DNA of 64,000 nt from Gnetum montanum (Eukaryota; Streptophyta; Gnetopsida; Gnetales; Gnetaceae). Each line of letters begins with the position of its first letter. The stretch's first letter is position 1. A program made the position numbers and the translations under genes. Shown here in pieces: positions 10,840 to 21,539 of this stretch. Under the pieces are notes generated by a model. The model was not told the origin of the DNA. It did not search any database and saw only the letters and a program-made list of their open reading frames with translations. The stretch spans positions 85,303 through 149,302 of the forward strand of contig MNCI01007821.1 of NCBI GenBank assembly GCA_015680685.1. Reading direction: 5' to 3'.

Positions 10840-11405
10840 GTATGCCGGCCTACACATGCCCACCGTAAGGCCCGGCGTACAGCAACTTTCAGGGCTCAAA
10901 AACTCATCAAAAGATGCTAAAGTGAAGTGTCCAGACCTCCCAGAACCTTCCCTAAGGTTTCCAGTAGGTCTCAGGAACTCGAAAATTGAATTTTGGGCTC
11001 CGAATGATGGTCTTCCATTCCTACACGCCCGGCGTATACGCCCCGACGTAAGGCCAGCGTAGACAGACTTTCAGACTCCAGAAATGCATCAAAACGTGCC
11101 AGAATCGAGCGTCCAGACACCCCAAAACCTTCCCCAAGGTTTCCAGTAGCTCTTGGGCACCCAAAAATCAATTTTTGACCTTAAAATGAAGCATTTTCAT
11201 GTGTATACGTTGGACACGTTTTTGGCTTACGCTGACATCCTCTACGCTCAGCATCCATCAGCGTAGACACCCAGCGTAGACTCCTGGTGTACACGCCCAG
11301 CGTCTACACCCTAGCGTACATGCCCAGCGTACACTCCCCAGCGTATATGCCCAGCGTCTACGCCTAGCGTCCACACCCAGCGTACACGCCCAGCGTATAC
11401 GCCAC
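10840..11405 (+). repeat. GC-rich minisatellite in the U3 of LTR H
   Basis: Degenerate units of about 11-12 bp of the type ACGCCCAGCGTA / ACACCCAGCGTC, densely tandem at about 11255-11400 and sparse from 10840. The AGCGTA/TACGCT core is the one also found in the palindromes of the A and B LTRs. The array ends about 40 bp before the TATA box. Confidence 0.85.
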
Positions 11406-11442
11406 GTGTCTCCTAGTTCGATTTTCTCGGTAACCCTAACCC

Positions 11443-11451
11443 TATAAATAG
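11443..11451 (+). promoter_or_regulatory. TATA box of solo LTR H, facing rightwards
   Basis: CCTATAAATAG is in the position of the LTR promoter, as in the A and B LTRs. It points along the plus strand, against B's pol and in the direction of the antisense gene. Confidence 0.6.
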
Positions 11452-12016
11452 TTCAGTTTTCCGTGAGAGAAGGGAGAGGCACAAAATTGACGCCAGGAGA
11501 TCTAGAGCAATTACGTTGCAAGCCTAAAAACCCTCGTACGCTTATGCTTACGCTGGAGAGCCCTATACGCCGTACACAGTCTACGCTCCGCCTACCGTGC
11601 TAACCAGCCGCATCCCTGCACCCACCGGGGCTTTATGTTCACCTTGTGCTCAGCCACAACTGCGTTTGGACCGGTGCACTTTGTAATCAATTCTTAATAC
11701 AAGACAGTTTACATTTTGCTCAGATTTATTGCAGTTTTCTTTATTTTTCAATTTACGTTTACAGGCTCATTTACATTATCGTACTTGTTTACGGTTTACA
11801 TTTAACGTGCATGGTTTTCGTATAACCCGATGTATTGTAGCGGCAAACGTTGGGGAAGTCCTTGTTTGATCCGCGTGCGGACCGTTCAAGGCACTCTGCC
11901 TTCGTCCATTCCAGCTTTCCCTCAAGCGGAGGTAGGGTCAACTGTGCTTGTCTGTAGATCTTTCGGTGCTCGTAACATTCCAACCTTGCACCGACGATTT
12001 CGGTCAATACATAAGG

Positions 12017-12879
12017 GGGTTGCATAGATGAATTGTGTTGTGTCTGCACAGCCTGGGTGAGATGTGTTTCATCCATTTTTCCAACCCCTTGCCCTTTTTT
12101 TTTACATGTACACTAGGCGAGTTGTGTTATGCCGGTTCATGGACTTGAGTGTAATGTTGATGTGGAAGGTGTTTTATGTTTTGCGTAAGGGAAGTAGATG
12201 GGATAGTCAAGGATAGTGATAAGGGCTAGGGGTAGGATTATGAAGAACACAGGGATGCACTTCTGAGCAGATAGGTTAACTTAAGCAACCATCTCAAAAT
12301 GCTGTCGGTATTACACCACTAAGATGAACACACCTTCAAACTATGTCCTCGTGACAAGTAACCTGCAACCAAATAAGAAAACAGAGGATACCATTTTTTG
12401 TGTGAATCACGGGCGAGGTTGTTGAAACAAGTATGCTTTGGGGTGATACAAAGAAAGTAGGCCATGAGGGAGAGACCATAACTAGAGGCCAGGGTCTACA
12501 ATGTTGATGCTTAGCCCAACATATGGCTGCTAAAGGACATCAAACTTGTCACACCTGACTAGTTATACAGAGAACTAGCTAGGTGAATCTATGAAGCCAA
12601 AGCCTGATAGTGATGGTGAGCGGAGACCCCCAAAGTCGTAATTGATGAAAATTCCTTTGGGGCTCCGAATGGAGAAACTAACCTCTCAGAGACACCACCG
12701 CTTAAATGGGTGCAGTGATGGTATCTCTGAGGGGTCAGTAGTATGCCCTTCAACACATCCGAGGGATCAGCAGGATGCTGGTGAGGTAGCGATGTTGGGG
12801 CTGGCCCAACATCCCACCTCATTTGTTTTGTAGCTGTATAGAGACGATTACACTCACTTGAGTTGCATGATGGTGGTAT
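12017..12879. other. Non-coding 3' UTR of element B between H and the tandem array
   Basis: No recognisable domain on either strand. A long minus-strand open frame overlapping this stretch has no retroelement motif and runs on into the tandem array. Confidence 0.4.
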
Positions 12880-13385
12880 GTAAGTCCTAGTATTAAGTCC
12901 TAGTAGACTGTTGTCACTAGTTTTAAGTCTCAGCAGACCATGGTCCCAGTTTAAAGTCTGGGCAGACCAAGAAATGCTAGTTTTACGTCGTAGCAGATGG
13001 TGGCGAAGCTGATTTATGGTCTCAGTAGACCATGCTGTGGGTTTCAGTTTTATGTCATGACCTAGGGACAAATCTATGCTAGTTTTATGTCTCAGTAGAC
13101 GGCTACTTACCTATGCCAGTTTTGTGTCATGGTGAACAACCGGTGCCAGTTTAGCATTGTGGTGGACACGTGCAAAAGATGCCAGTTTTTCATCTTGGAA
13201 GACTTGTACAACATTGCTAGTTCTACATCATAGCAGATGGTTACAACTTGCCAGTTTTACGTTGTGGTGGACAATCAGTGCTAGTTTAGCGTCATGGCAG
13301 AGGCGTGAAGTGAGTGCCAGTTTTACGTCGTAGCGGACGGTTGTTGCCAGTTTAGCATCATAGCGGATGATTGTCACCATACCTG
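12880..13385. repeat. Tandem array with AGTTTTACGTC core after the pol ORF of B
   Basis: About 14 degenerate units of roughly 30-45 bp of the type GCCAGTTTTACGTCGTAGC followed by GGACGGTTG. It lies just beyond the integrase end. Tandem arrays in the 3' UTR of Tat/Ogre elements are established. The units are related to those after the protease ORF at 485-630 and 21540-21775. Confidence 0.8.
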
Positions 13386-13439
13386 ATGTTCACATTGGAG
13401 ATGCAGCTAAATGTAGTACTACTTTAGATACATATGATT

Positions 13440-14480
13440 TATAGGATTTGGTAACTCATTGCCATCGACATCCATTAACTTGAATGCGCCATTGCTATAC
13501 ACATCAGCCACCAAGAAAGGGCCCTCCCAGTTCACAAAGAATTTTCCCACTATTTCACGAACGACCTTGAGAACTAAATCTCCTTTCTTCATTGGACGTT
13601 GCTGAAGATTTTGATGATTCTTTTGCCTCTACTTGTCTTGATACTTTTTGATTGTATCAAGCGTCTGTATTCGCTTCTCTTCTACTGAATCCAAATCCAT
13701 GATCTGAGACTTAGTGTATTGAGCCTCATATATAATTGTGCATAGGACCATTCTTAGAGAAGGAACTTGTAACTCGAGTGGCAGCATTGCCTCAGATCTG
13801 TAGACTAGGCTATAGGGCGTACTACTTGTAGCCATCCTACATGTAGTACGATATGCCCATAGCACATAGAGGATCTTTTCATGCCACTGCCTCTTGTTAC
13901 TGTCGAGCATTTTCTTAAGAAAATTGATGATGACTTTATTTGTGGCTTTAGCTTGACCATTTGTTCATGGGTAATAAGACAAGGAAAAAGATTGTTTAAT
14001 GCCAAGGCTATCATAGAAGGATTTGGTTTCTGTACTACTAAATTGTGGCCCATTTTCGGTCACGATAGTCATTGGGAGACCAAATCTGGTTACAATGTTG
14101 TCTAAGATGAAATGGAAAATCTATTGAGATGTGATCTTCCGTAAAGGAATAGCTTCTACCCACTTCGTAAAATACTCGGTAGCGGTAATTATGAAGCTAT
14201 GACCTACAGAAGATTTCCGTGTGATGGGCCCTATGATGTCTAGTCCCCATCATTGAAATGACCATGTTATCTGAGTCGTATGTAACTCTGTAGGTGACAC
14301 GTGTATAAGGTTTGCATAACGCTGACATGTGTCACATGTTTTAACCTTTGTTAGGAAATCCTTTTCGATGTATGGCTAGTAATACCCTAAGCGACGAATT
14401 TTTGAATCCATAGCTCATGGTGCTATGTGTCCTCTGCATAATCCTTCATGGACCTCGCCAACTATACATTGTGCTTGGTC
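13440..14480 (-). pseudogene. pol: Element B integrase (catalytic residues changed)
   Basis: In order: an H2C2 zinc-binding region (VHEGLCRGH about 14455, CDTCQRYAN about 14335), catalytic core with GLDIIGPITRKS (first Asp kept), then VTENGPQF about 14060, where the second catalytic Asp is Glu, and NGQAKATNK about 13950, where the third catalytic Glu is Lys. The C-terminal part runs through RQWHEKILYVLWAYRTT to about 13440. In-frame stops are present. The product would join element cDNA to host DNA, but with two of three catalytic residues changed this copy could not. It forms the 3' end of the pol ORF. Confidence 0.85.
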
Positions 14481-14951
14481 TTTGTTAATGCAAGTAAGCA
14501 ACACACCATCAAAAGAGCGTCTATAAAGAGTACTATCTCCTATGATGATGTACTGCCTAGCTCATTTAGTGATTGCATCTTTCTACACTCATGTTAATTC
14601 GTGCAATGGTTCGCCTTGCAAGAGGTAAGTTTTGATGTTGTCGTACCACTCTGACGTGCTATCCTCGAGAAGCGAAGATATTTGCATCACTTGAATGATA
14701 GGACCTGCACAATCCATTATTAAAGCAAGAAAAGTGTCAAATAGATGTGAAGGCATGTTTAAGGCTAGTGTAGCCAGCGCATCGACCAGTGTGTTATCAA
14801 TTCATGGCATGTGTTGGGCATCGATGGTCACGAACCGCTTTAGAAGATCTTTAGCCATATTACAATAGGGCTGTAAATGTGCAGCCTTGCAGGCGTAGAC
14901 TCCTATCATCTGATTTATGATAAGCATCGAATCACCCCTAATTATCAGGTG
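14481..14951 (-). pseudogene. pol: Linker between second RNase H and integrase, element B
   Basis: Continuation of pol between the second RNase H and the integrase zinc finger. The frame is broken by stops and I recognise no separate domain. It has the usual length for this linker in Tat-type elements. Confidence 0.45.
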
Positions 14952-15650
14952 TCAAACATTGAGTTCTTTGGCAGTTAGTAATCCCCTGAGGAGCCCCTTG
15001 TATTCTACCACATTGTTTGTACAGGGGAAGGTCAAGCGATGAGTGTGAAGATGCACATCCTCAGGTGATAGCATAATGATCATGGCGGCACTACCACCTC
15101 TAATGGTCGAAGCTCTATTGAAGTATAACATTGCTTCAGGGCCTGTTAGTATAGGGCTTAAGCTATGTACATGTTCATCTAGAAACTCAGGCTCTATGGT
15201 TGCTTGACTGTTAATAGGTGATGTTATCAATTGGTCAGCTATCGCTTGGCCTTTTGTAGAAGATTGGCCAATGTAATGCAGATCGAATTCTACCATGATA
15301 GCCTTCCAATGAGCTATTTTACAACTGTCATATAAGTTATGTGTAATGGCCCTAAGGATATTATTTTTATAGATGATGTTAACCTGGCTATGGAAAAGAT
15401 AATGCCTACACTTCATGAGCGTAAATACTAATGCTAAGCAGTTACGCTCTACTTCGTTGTACCTCGTTTCATACGTACATAGAGCATGAATCAAGTAGTA
15501 GATGGGTACTTTTGACCTATCATCCCTCCTTTGATAGAGTAATGCAGCTAAGGCTACGTTTGAAGTTGCAAGGTAGATGTAAAATGGTTGATCCCTTTGT
15601 GGTGGGAAAACTGTTGGCAAGCATTGAAGCTCTTACTTTAGGCTGTTAAA
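14952..15650 (-). pseudogene. pol: Element B RNase H and second (Tat-type) RNase H
   Basis: A 222-residue open stretch. Residues 1-120 are the usual Ty3/gypsy RNase H: FYIYLATSNVALAALLYQ at the start, YETRYNEVERNCLAL in the middle. From about residue 160 a second RNase H begins with YFNRASTIRGGSAAM and continues TFPCTNNVVEYKGLLRGLL. This matches the additional RNase H that defines the Tat lineage, whose consensus starts FDG: the first catalytic Asp is Asn here. The first domain degrades the RNA template; the role of the second is debated. Confidence 0.88.
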
Positions 15651-15770
15651 TGCACATTGAAAATCATCCTTCCATTTGAAATTAACTCCCTTTTTAAGCA
15701 AATGTTGCATAGGGTGTAACTTATTGGTTAATCTCAAAATGAACCTCTTGATAAATTGTAACCTCCCCTA

Positions 15771-16875
15771 TCATCCGCGTAATTGCTTAAGACTTGTAGG
15801 ATGTGTCAATTCAACAATGGCTTTGACTTTGTCAGGATCTACGCGTATACCAGTTTTTGATACCACAAAACCTAGCATGCATCCGGTTTTGTCTCTGAAC
15901 ACACATTTCTTTGGGTTGAGCCAAAGGTTGTATTTAGAACATCTTTTAAGGACTAATTCTAGATCCTCTGAATGGTCTTCTAACTTTATAGACTTAACAA
16001 ATATATCGTCGACATAATCATTCAGTCTCCCTAGGAGGTAATCACTAAAGATGTGTGTCATGGCTCATTGATATGTTGCTTCGGCATTTTTTAATCCAAA
16101 AGGAATCATGGTGTAACAAAAGGTCCCCATAGGGTGTCATGAATGTCATTGTTAGCTAGTGCTCTGGGTTGATGCGTATTTGATTGTAGCCCGAAAAGCC
16201 ATCCATGAAGGACAAAAGTGCATGTCTAGCAGTTGTATCCACCAATTGATCGATACTTGGCAATGCAAATTTATCCTTGATTGTAGCTTTGTTGAAATCC
16301 CGGAAGTCTATGTAGATGCGTATTCCTCCATTCTTTTTGGGAACCACTACAATGTTGGATACTCAGTTCGAGTAGTCAACTGCATGAATAAAACCAGCCT
16401 AGTATAGTTTAGTGATTTTGTCACGTACTGCTAACGCGACTTCTGGCTTGATTTTTTGTGCTTTCTGTCTGACGGCTTTGATATGGGGATCTAGGATTAT
16501 GTTGTGTTGAATTAACCTTGGGTCTAGTCCCAGCATATCCTCATATGACCATGCAAACACCGTAATGTTATTCTGGAGGACCTGTTTTATGTCGTCATGT
16601 GCCTTTTGGTCTAATAGAGAACTAACCTTGAGAGTTTTGGCCTCAACCCTATGCGTAACAACAGAGACCTCATTAAGGGGGTCTTTAGTTACATGTCTAG
16701 CTTCCAGATCTAGCGTGCACGTTGATTGCTTTGGCTAGTCTAGAGATGTTTCTGACATGTCTATGATTACGTCCTTAAGGGCAAGGTTAGTTTCTATTAG
16801 TGTGAGATCAAGCTGTCTAATGATTTTTCCTTGTAAGTCTGTTAAAACTAGCGGTGTAGATAAAATTTTGTCCAT
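15771..16875 (-). pseudogene. pol: Element B reverse transcriptase (start of the pol ORF)
   Basis: The frame opens at an ATG at 16875 (MDKILSTPLVLTDLQGK) just behind a 3' splice site. RT motifs follow: VVPKKNGGIRIYIDFRDFNKA (16353-16290), LLSFMDGFSGYNQIRINPEH (16215-16156), and the catalytic loop YVDDIFVKS near 16010 with both Asp kept, then LNPKKCVF and GFVVSKTGIRVDP. A few TAG stops and a shift before 16061 break it. The absence of protease upstream in the same frame means this exon needs splicing, or its own translation start, to be expressed. Confidence 0.88.
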
Positions 16876-16900
16876 CTGTCATATATCCTGCAAAAGTTCC
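16876..16900 (-). promoter_or_regulatory. Candidate 3' splice site ahead of the RT ORF
   Basis: The minus strand reads AACTTTTGCAG then GATATATGACAG then ATGGAC. The pyrimidine-rich TTTTGCAG/G (AG at 16889-16888) is a good plant acceptor; a second AG at 16877-16876 is directly before the ATG. In Ogre elements an intron is removed between the gag-pro and RT ORFs. A possible donor is AAC/GTAAAG at about 21993, at the end of the gag-pro ORF, but it is not conserved in A. Confidence 0.5.
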
Positions 16901-17200
16901 AAATATGAAAGTAATTAGAAAGATACTAAGTTTTATGCAATATGTGTTTAACAAAAGACGCTTAGGATGTGACGTGACGTTACTGAGTGTAAAGCTAACT
17001 GAATTTTAAAGTTTGTGAATAACCTGTAGTTAATGAGACCTGATTACGAGGAGATAAGATACAGTAGTTTAGGGTCATTTTTGGACTGTAATGTGTGTGA
17101 TATCTGACACAATTAATGCCTTGATCCTTGGGTTCCAGCTCATACTGACACTAGCATTTGGGAAAGTTTCGCTAAAATCAGGTATCAAGTCGATTAAATT

Positions 17201-17212
17201 TTGCATATAAGT
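17201..17212 (+). promoter_or_regulatory. Candidate TATA box of the antisense gene in B
   Basis: GCATATAAGTAA on the plus strand, followed about 70 bp later by a purine-rich GAGAGAAAGGAGG leader, then the first plausible ATG at 17362. Position and composition fit a promoter, but this is inference from one copy. Confidence 0.3.
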
Positions 17213-18648
17213 AAGCAGTTTTCATTGAAAATAGGTTATTTGCTATCACGAATTTGAATTCTAAACAGTTATAGAGAGAAAGGAGGAAGAGCAAAAGATT
17301 GACATGCGTTGTTCGCAAAGGCGTGAAGGTGCGAAAGTGTGAAGGTGTTAGAACTGTAATAATGGTGCCTAAAGTGAGAGGGAAGAACACAAAATTGGCA
17401 AAGATTGACGAGGTGGAAGGGAGCCTACAGCGTGCCTTGCAGTCAGTGGTCGAAGTGAGAGACCCTACACCTTTGAATTGGTAGGCCATCCCTCACTTAT
17501 TTGTGTTGCTTTTGCAGTGTTTATTATTGTAGCGTCATCTACGTAAATTAGAGTTTTAGACTATAGAGCTTGCGCTAAAATAAGGGTTTATACAATAGGA
17601 TTGCGTCTATCACCGTTTCCAGGGAAAAAGCTTGCAGTGTTGCAAGGGTTTAGGTGATCTCAGCATGAATAGCTGAGTGTAATTTGTAGATTTTCTGTAT
17701 TTTAAACATGAAAATCTGAATCTAGACATTGATGTGTTTATTATTTTCTCTATATAGTATTATGTTAAGACCTGTCCTAATCATCTTGGATATAGTCAGG
17801 GTTTTATACTGCATAAACCCAATCGTACCTAATGTTCCTCCCCCTCAGACTCCATTGCATGGGAAGGCCATATGGTTTCGAAAGGATGCACTGGAGTTTC
17901 TGCAATTTTTATTGCGTAACTACAGTGTTATTGTATAGTCATAGCTATCGGGAGATATTGCTGGAGCCATTTTGGAGCACCTATTAATGGGTTCTACATA
18001 GGGAATTTTGGCTTTCTTGATAGACAGGGCTATCAACATTAGTCGTCCCTAGGACTGCAAACTTAGCGCCTGAGGTTTGAGGTGCTTAAGTTGGATCTAG
18101 GAAATGGCTCAGTTTAGCTGTTACCATGCATAAAACACTTTGTTCATGTCCCGTCACATCTCGACTTACTTCTAGAACCCACTAGGCACAGTGTATTATT
18201 CAGGGGGTAAGTGGTTTTATTGGCAGTATTTTCATTATATGTCTATTGTTTGGGTTTTGTAAAGTGTAAGATAAGAATATGTGGTATGGTACAAGTTTTT
18301 TATCCACAAGAACAAGTTAGTAGGTAATAATGATACATTAACTTGGACTAAAATGGAAATAAAGGCATTTACCTTGACTGGTGTAATGGGGTAGATTGGC
18401 TTCAACATTCATGAGTACCCCACCCGCTATGTTGATTCCTTCCAGAATTACAAGAATCTTGGGTGGTTACATGATGAATGGACTTTGGATCTGCCCCTTA
18501 CCATTATAGACATGTAGAGGAAACTTCCTCCATTTCCTTTGCCATTTGGACCTGGTAAAATTACTATATATTTTATTGTTGCATAATGTAATTGTGAATC
18601 ATGAATGTCGCATAATAGTTTTCTTGACATGTGTCTTATGTTGTTCAG

Positions 18649-19698
18649 TCAGGGAATCCCGGGAGATTACCCTTACAATTTCCAGCCACGAGGTGAATAC
18701 CCTCCTCTTCCACTATGGCAACATCAAGGAAGCACAGTGTTGGCTCGGCCATGCGGTGGCCCCAGTTGCGTTGGTCACCAAGCTGCGGGAAGCGAGGCTA
18801 ATGTATTTATTTTTGGCCATAACCCTTGATGTCCTTGCCAGTGAAATGTTAACCTTGGTCAATTCCTTTAGTGAAAGGGCTGAGCGTTTTTGCACGCGTG
18901 TGCATCACGTACGTGTAAATTTTGATATTGACGCTCAGCTTTTTGTAGACCTTTTTGGCATCCCATCAGATAGCCTTCCCATAGAGGAAAAGGTGAAGAG
19001 GAGTCTTTCCTGTCAGGAGTGGCTGGAGGAGTGGCTAGGGGCCAAGAAGGAGGCTAAGGGGATCCCTTATGAGAAGATCAAACTAGAGATCGCCAAGACT
19101 ATTTATCCCCTGTTCTGGGCCCAATCTTTCCCCAAGACACTCTCACAGGGGAGGTTCTTTTCCATAGAACAGACCCGTATCATGCGGGAGGTTATGGAGG
19201 AAGGGACCCAGTTTGACTGGGCAAGCTACTATGCTAAGGGGTTACACACTGAAATGATCAGGCTTCGCTAGAAGCTTGAGTCTCGTTTCAACGTGCATTT
19301 CACCTTCTTCATAGCTTACCTTCAACATTTTGCTGAATTTTTGGTCATCCAGAGGAATGGGGTCTGGGTGCAGCAAGACCGAGACCAGCTATCCAAACCT
19401 TGGATTACCCACATTTTTGGCACTACCCGTGGACAGGATCCCCTGAAAGGGATTGGCAAGTCTTTATCTATAACGACAAGGGATTTGGCGGCATCTCGAG
19501 TATGAGGCCCTGATAGCATAGGCGGGGTGATGCCCACTTACACTAGCAATGCTTCACGAGGGAAACACTTAGCGGTAGAAATTGTAGAGCCTTCGGCTCA
19601 GTGTAAAAGGATTCTCTTAACTAAGGCCCTTGTGGAGCCTACGAGTGGCACAGGTCGAACCATGCAAGTCAAAGTTCAATGGAGTAAACCTATGCCTG
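18649..19698 (+). pseudogene. Longest exon of the antisense gene (exon 4)
   Basis: Bounded by TTGTTCAG/TC on the left and CCTG/GTAAGC on the right. One frame runs through, apart from TAG at 19269-19271 and TGA at 19503-19505; both fall in otherwise continuous coding-like sequence. Recognisable stretches are LREARLMYLFLAITLDVL, ERFCTRVHHVRVNFDIDA, LSCQEWLEEWLGAKKEAKG and GRFFSIEQTRIMREVMEEG. Near the start a second frame (GDYPYNFQPRGEYPPLPLW) also looks coding, so an early frameshift is likely. Base composition is richer in G and C than the AT-rich surroundings. Confidence 0.65.
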
Positions 19699-20251
19699 GT
19701 AAGCGTGAAAGAAATGTAGTGAAAGTTGTTGTATTACGCAATGTTTATTTAGGATATTTTGAATCATATTAAATGTGTTATGTGATATGAATAGCAAGAC
19801 CTACGGAGTAGTTAACCCTTGAAACAAGGGAAGTGATATTAAGTCGTGGAGAAGGCACCCTAGTTTTGGAAGAAGAGGCCCTAGCTATTAGGGCTAGCAA
19901 CGCATAGACACTTGTGCGTGAGGAGAGGGAGGAGGCGGGAACTATTGACACACTCCCCACTGTAATCGGTAGAGGTAATAAGCATGTTGGATGTTTTGAG
20001 GAGTTTTTTTAATAATTAGAATTTTTTAACTAAATTACGCTACAGGTGAAGAAGATATATCCATGTCCGCCGCTGTGAGCAGAACGTGGAGAGAGTTTCC
20101 TGACAAGTTTGCCTTCATGGAAGGCGTTGTTAGCGATATGATCGAGCACCTCGAGTGCGTCGATCCTGAAGCTGGTATGTTATAGCTATAATAGGTTTAT
20201 TTTATTTTAAAATGGTAATGTTTTATTTATATTTATAATGTTTGTTGTTAG

Positions 20252-21041
20252 GAGCTCACCTTCGATGGGACCCAATGGAGCCCATTGATTTGGAGACAGT
20301 GGAGCCTCTATCAGACAGGGCGGTTGTGCCACGCAACATTTATGAGGAGATGCATAAATGTGCATTACGCTCAACTCACTCCTTGTGGGAGAGTAAAAGT
20401 GTTAATGAAGACCTCTGGAAAAGGTTGCAGAGGTCAGAGAGGAAAAAGGTGTCTCTGGCCAAAGAGGTCAGAGACTTAAAATCATGATGCAAATTCCTAT
20501 AGGTGCGGGAAACAGGTGAAGAGGACTGGCGCACAGCTATTATTGACTACTCTCGCTATTGGACCGCAGTCAGGAACAACATGCAAACTAGTCAAGAGTT
20601 GGTGGAGTAGTGGGTGCAAATAGAGCTGTTAGCTCAGAAAAGCCAAGACTAGAGGGATTTCTGTGCAAGTGTGTAAGAGTGGGGGCAGAAAGAAAAGGAT
20701 CATAAGCATCTGTATAGGTGAGAAACCATCACTTATCATTAGCATTACCATGATTCTACCATTGAAGCTCAATCCTTGTGGGTATTCCTTAATGTCATTG
20801 GCGCATCCCAAGCTTTCGAGAAGTTCCAGGAGTAGGTGATAGTAAGCGAGTCATCAGAAAGAGAAATGACTCTCCCTAGGGGTGAGACTATAGTCCCTAC
20901 TTTCTTCCCTAACCCGCCCTGCTAGACTAGTGTGGAGAAAGAGGAGGTGAAGGCTAGAACTGGTCTGGGAGATGGAGTATGGTCTGAACTAACTAAGGAT
21001 GAAATCATGCAGCGCCTATGGGTCGATTTAGAAAAGCTTGA
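20252..21041 (+). pseudogene. Exon 7 of the antisense gene, with conserved C-terminal block
   Basis: Opens after TTGTTGTTAG and closes at a perfect GTAAGT donor (21042). The frame is continuous but carries about eight stops, mostly TAG, with TGA and TAA, at places where Gln or Arg codons are expected. It encodes a charged helix-rich protein: MEPIDLETVEPLSDRAVVP, RSERKKVSLAKEVRDLKS and later VEKEEVKARTGLGD with ELTKDEIMQRLWVDLEKLE. The last block is the one matched by element A at about 25-155. Confidence 0.65.
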
Positions 21042-21351
21042 GTAAGTTTGCATGTTATTGAATCTAAATTTTTTGATTATGCTATCAAGTTTTTACTAAT
21101 GTATTGACTATATATAGGTACCAGAAGTGGATGGAGAAGGTGAACGGGATGGGGAGCAAGTACAAGAAGAGGAGCGTAATGATGAAGAGCACCCTCTTGT
21201 GGACTTGGTGTTAGAGCAAGGACCTCATGAGGATGAAGTTCCTCCTAAAGGGATACCTTCTAAAAGGGATGGCCCACTTGAGGATGATTTATTCGGCTTA
21301 GAGCTGGACCTGAGGGATATGGGTGATAGTGGCACCAGGGGAGATGTGTGA

Positions 21352-21539
21352 TCGTGATTTAAGCATGATTTTATTGATTAGAATTGAACAATGGTTATAT
21401 GAATGTTAAAAATACTGGCTATAAGATATCCTATATGGTTTCAAATGCTATTTATATTTTCTTTTTAGTTTTATATCTTTGTTTGCAAAGCGTAAGCGTA
21501 GTTGTTAAAGCTTTTGAGTAAGTTATGTTACTGTGGAAT
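21352..21539. other. Convergent intergenic spacer between antisense gene and protease, element B
   Basis: AT-rich sequence after the antisense stop at 21351. With the array beyond it, this is where the two opposing transcripts would terminate. AAAATACTGGC and TATTTATATTTTC are present but I see no firm poly(A) signal. Confidence 0.35.

Larger units (their letters stand above)
10610..12016 (+). mobile_element. Solo LTR H, opposite orientation, inside the 3' UTR of B
   Basis: The LTR (10615-12011, 1397 bp) begins TGAAACACCACAAAA and ends CGGTCAATACA, with TAAGG on each side (10610-10614 and 12012-12016). Its start matches the coding-strand start of the A, B and J LTRs. The segment around 11870-11960 (ACCGTTCAAGGCAC and neighbours) matches the U5 of A and B. 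A strong TATAAATAG is at 11443-11451 on the plus strand. No internal region is left, so it is a solo LTR formed by recombination, younger than B. Confidence 0.85.
17362..21351 (+). pseudogene. Multi-exon gene on the opposite strand, between protease and RT of element B
   Basis: About eight exons can be read: 17362-17480, 17849-18206, about 18313-18554, 18649-19698, about 19790-19968, 20046-20174, 20252-21041 and about 21118-21351. Clear GT..AG introns lie between several (17481-17848, 18555-18648, 19969-20045, 20175-20251). Exon 2 begins with WFRKDALEFLQFLL. Exon 4 holds a 350-codon frame with FDIDAQLFVDLFGIPSD. Exons 6-7 encode a charged, probably coiled-coil part. The last exon is very acidic. 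Stops are mostly TAG, and exon 2, the start of exon 4 and the last junction have frame problems. The FDIDAQLF...LFGIP stretch vaguely recalls plant transposon-associated proteins, but I assign no function. A homologue lies in A at 2-318. Confidence 0.72.

Noticed and set aside
11431-11446. Telomere-like TAACCCTAACCCTA
   Set aside because: Only two units directly before the TATA box of LTR H, with no array. Not a telomeric or interstitial telomere repeat.
12589-13071. 160-codon minus-strand open frame
   Set aside because: It runs through the tandem array and flanking 3' UTR of B, has no retroelement or other motif, and has no counterpart elsewhere in the window.
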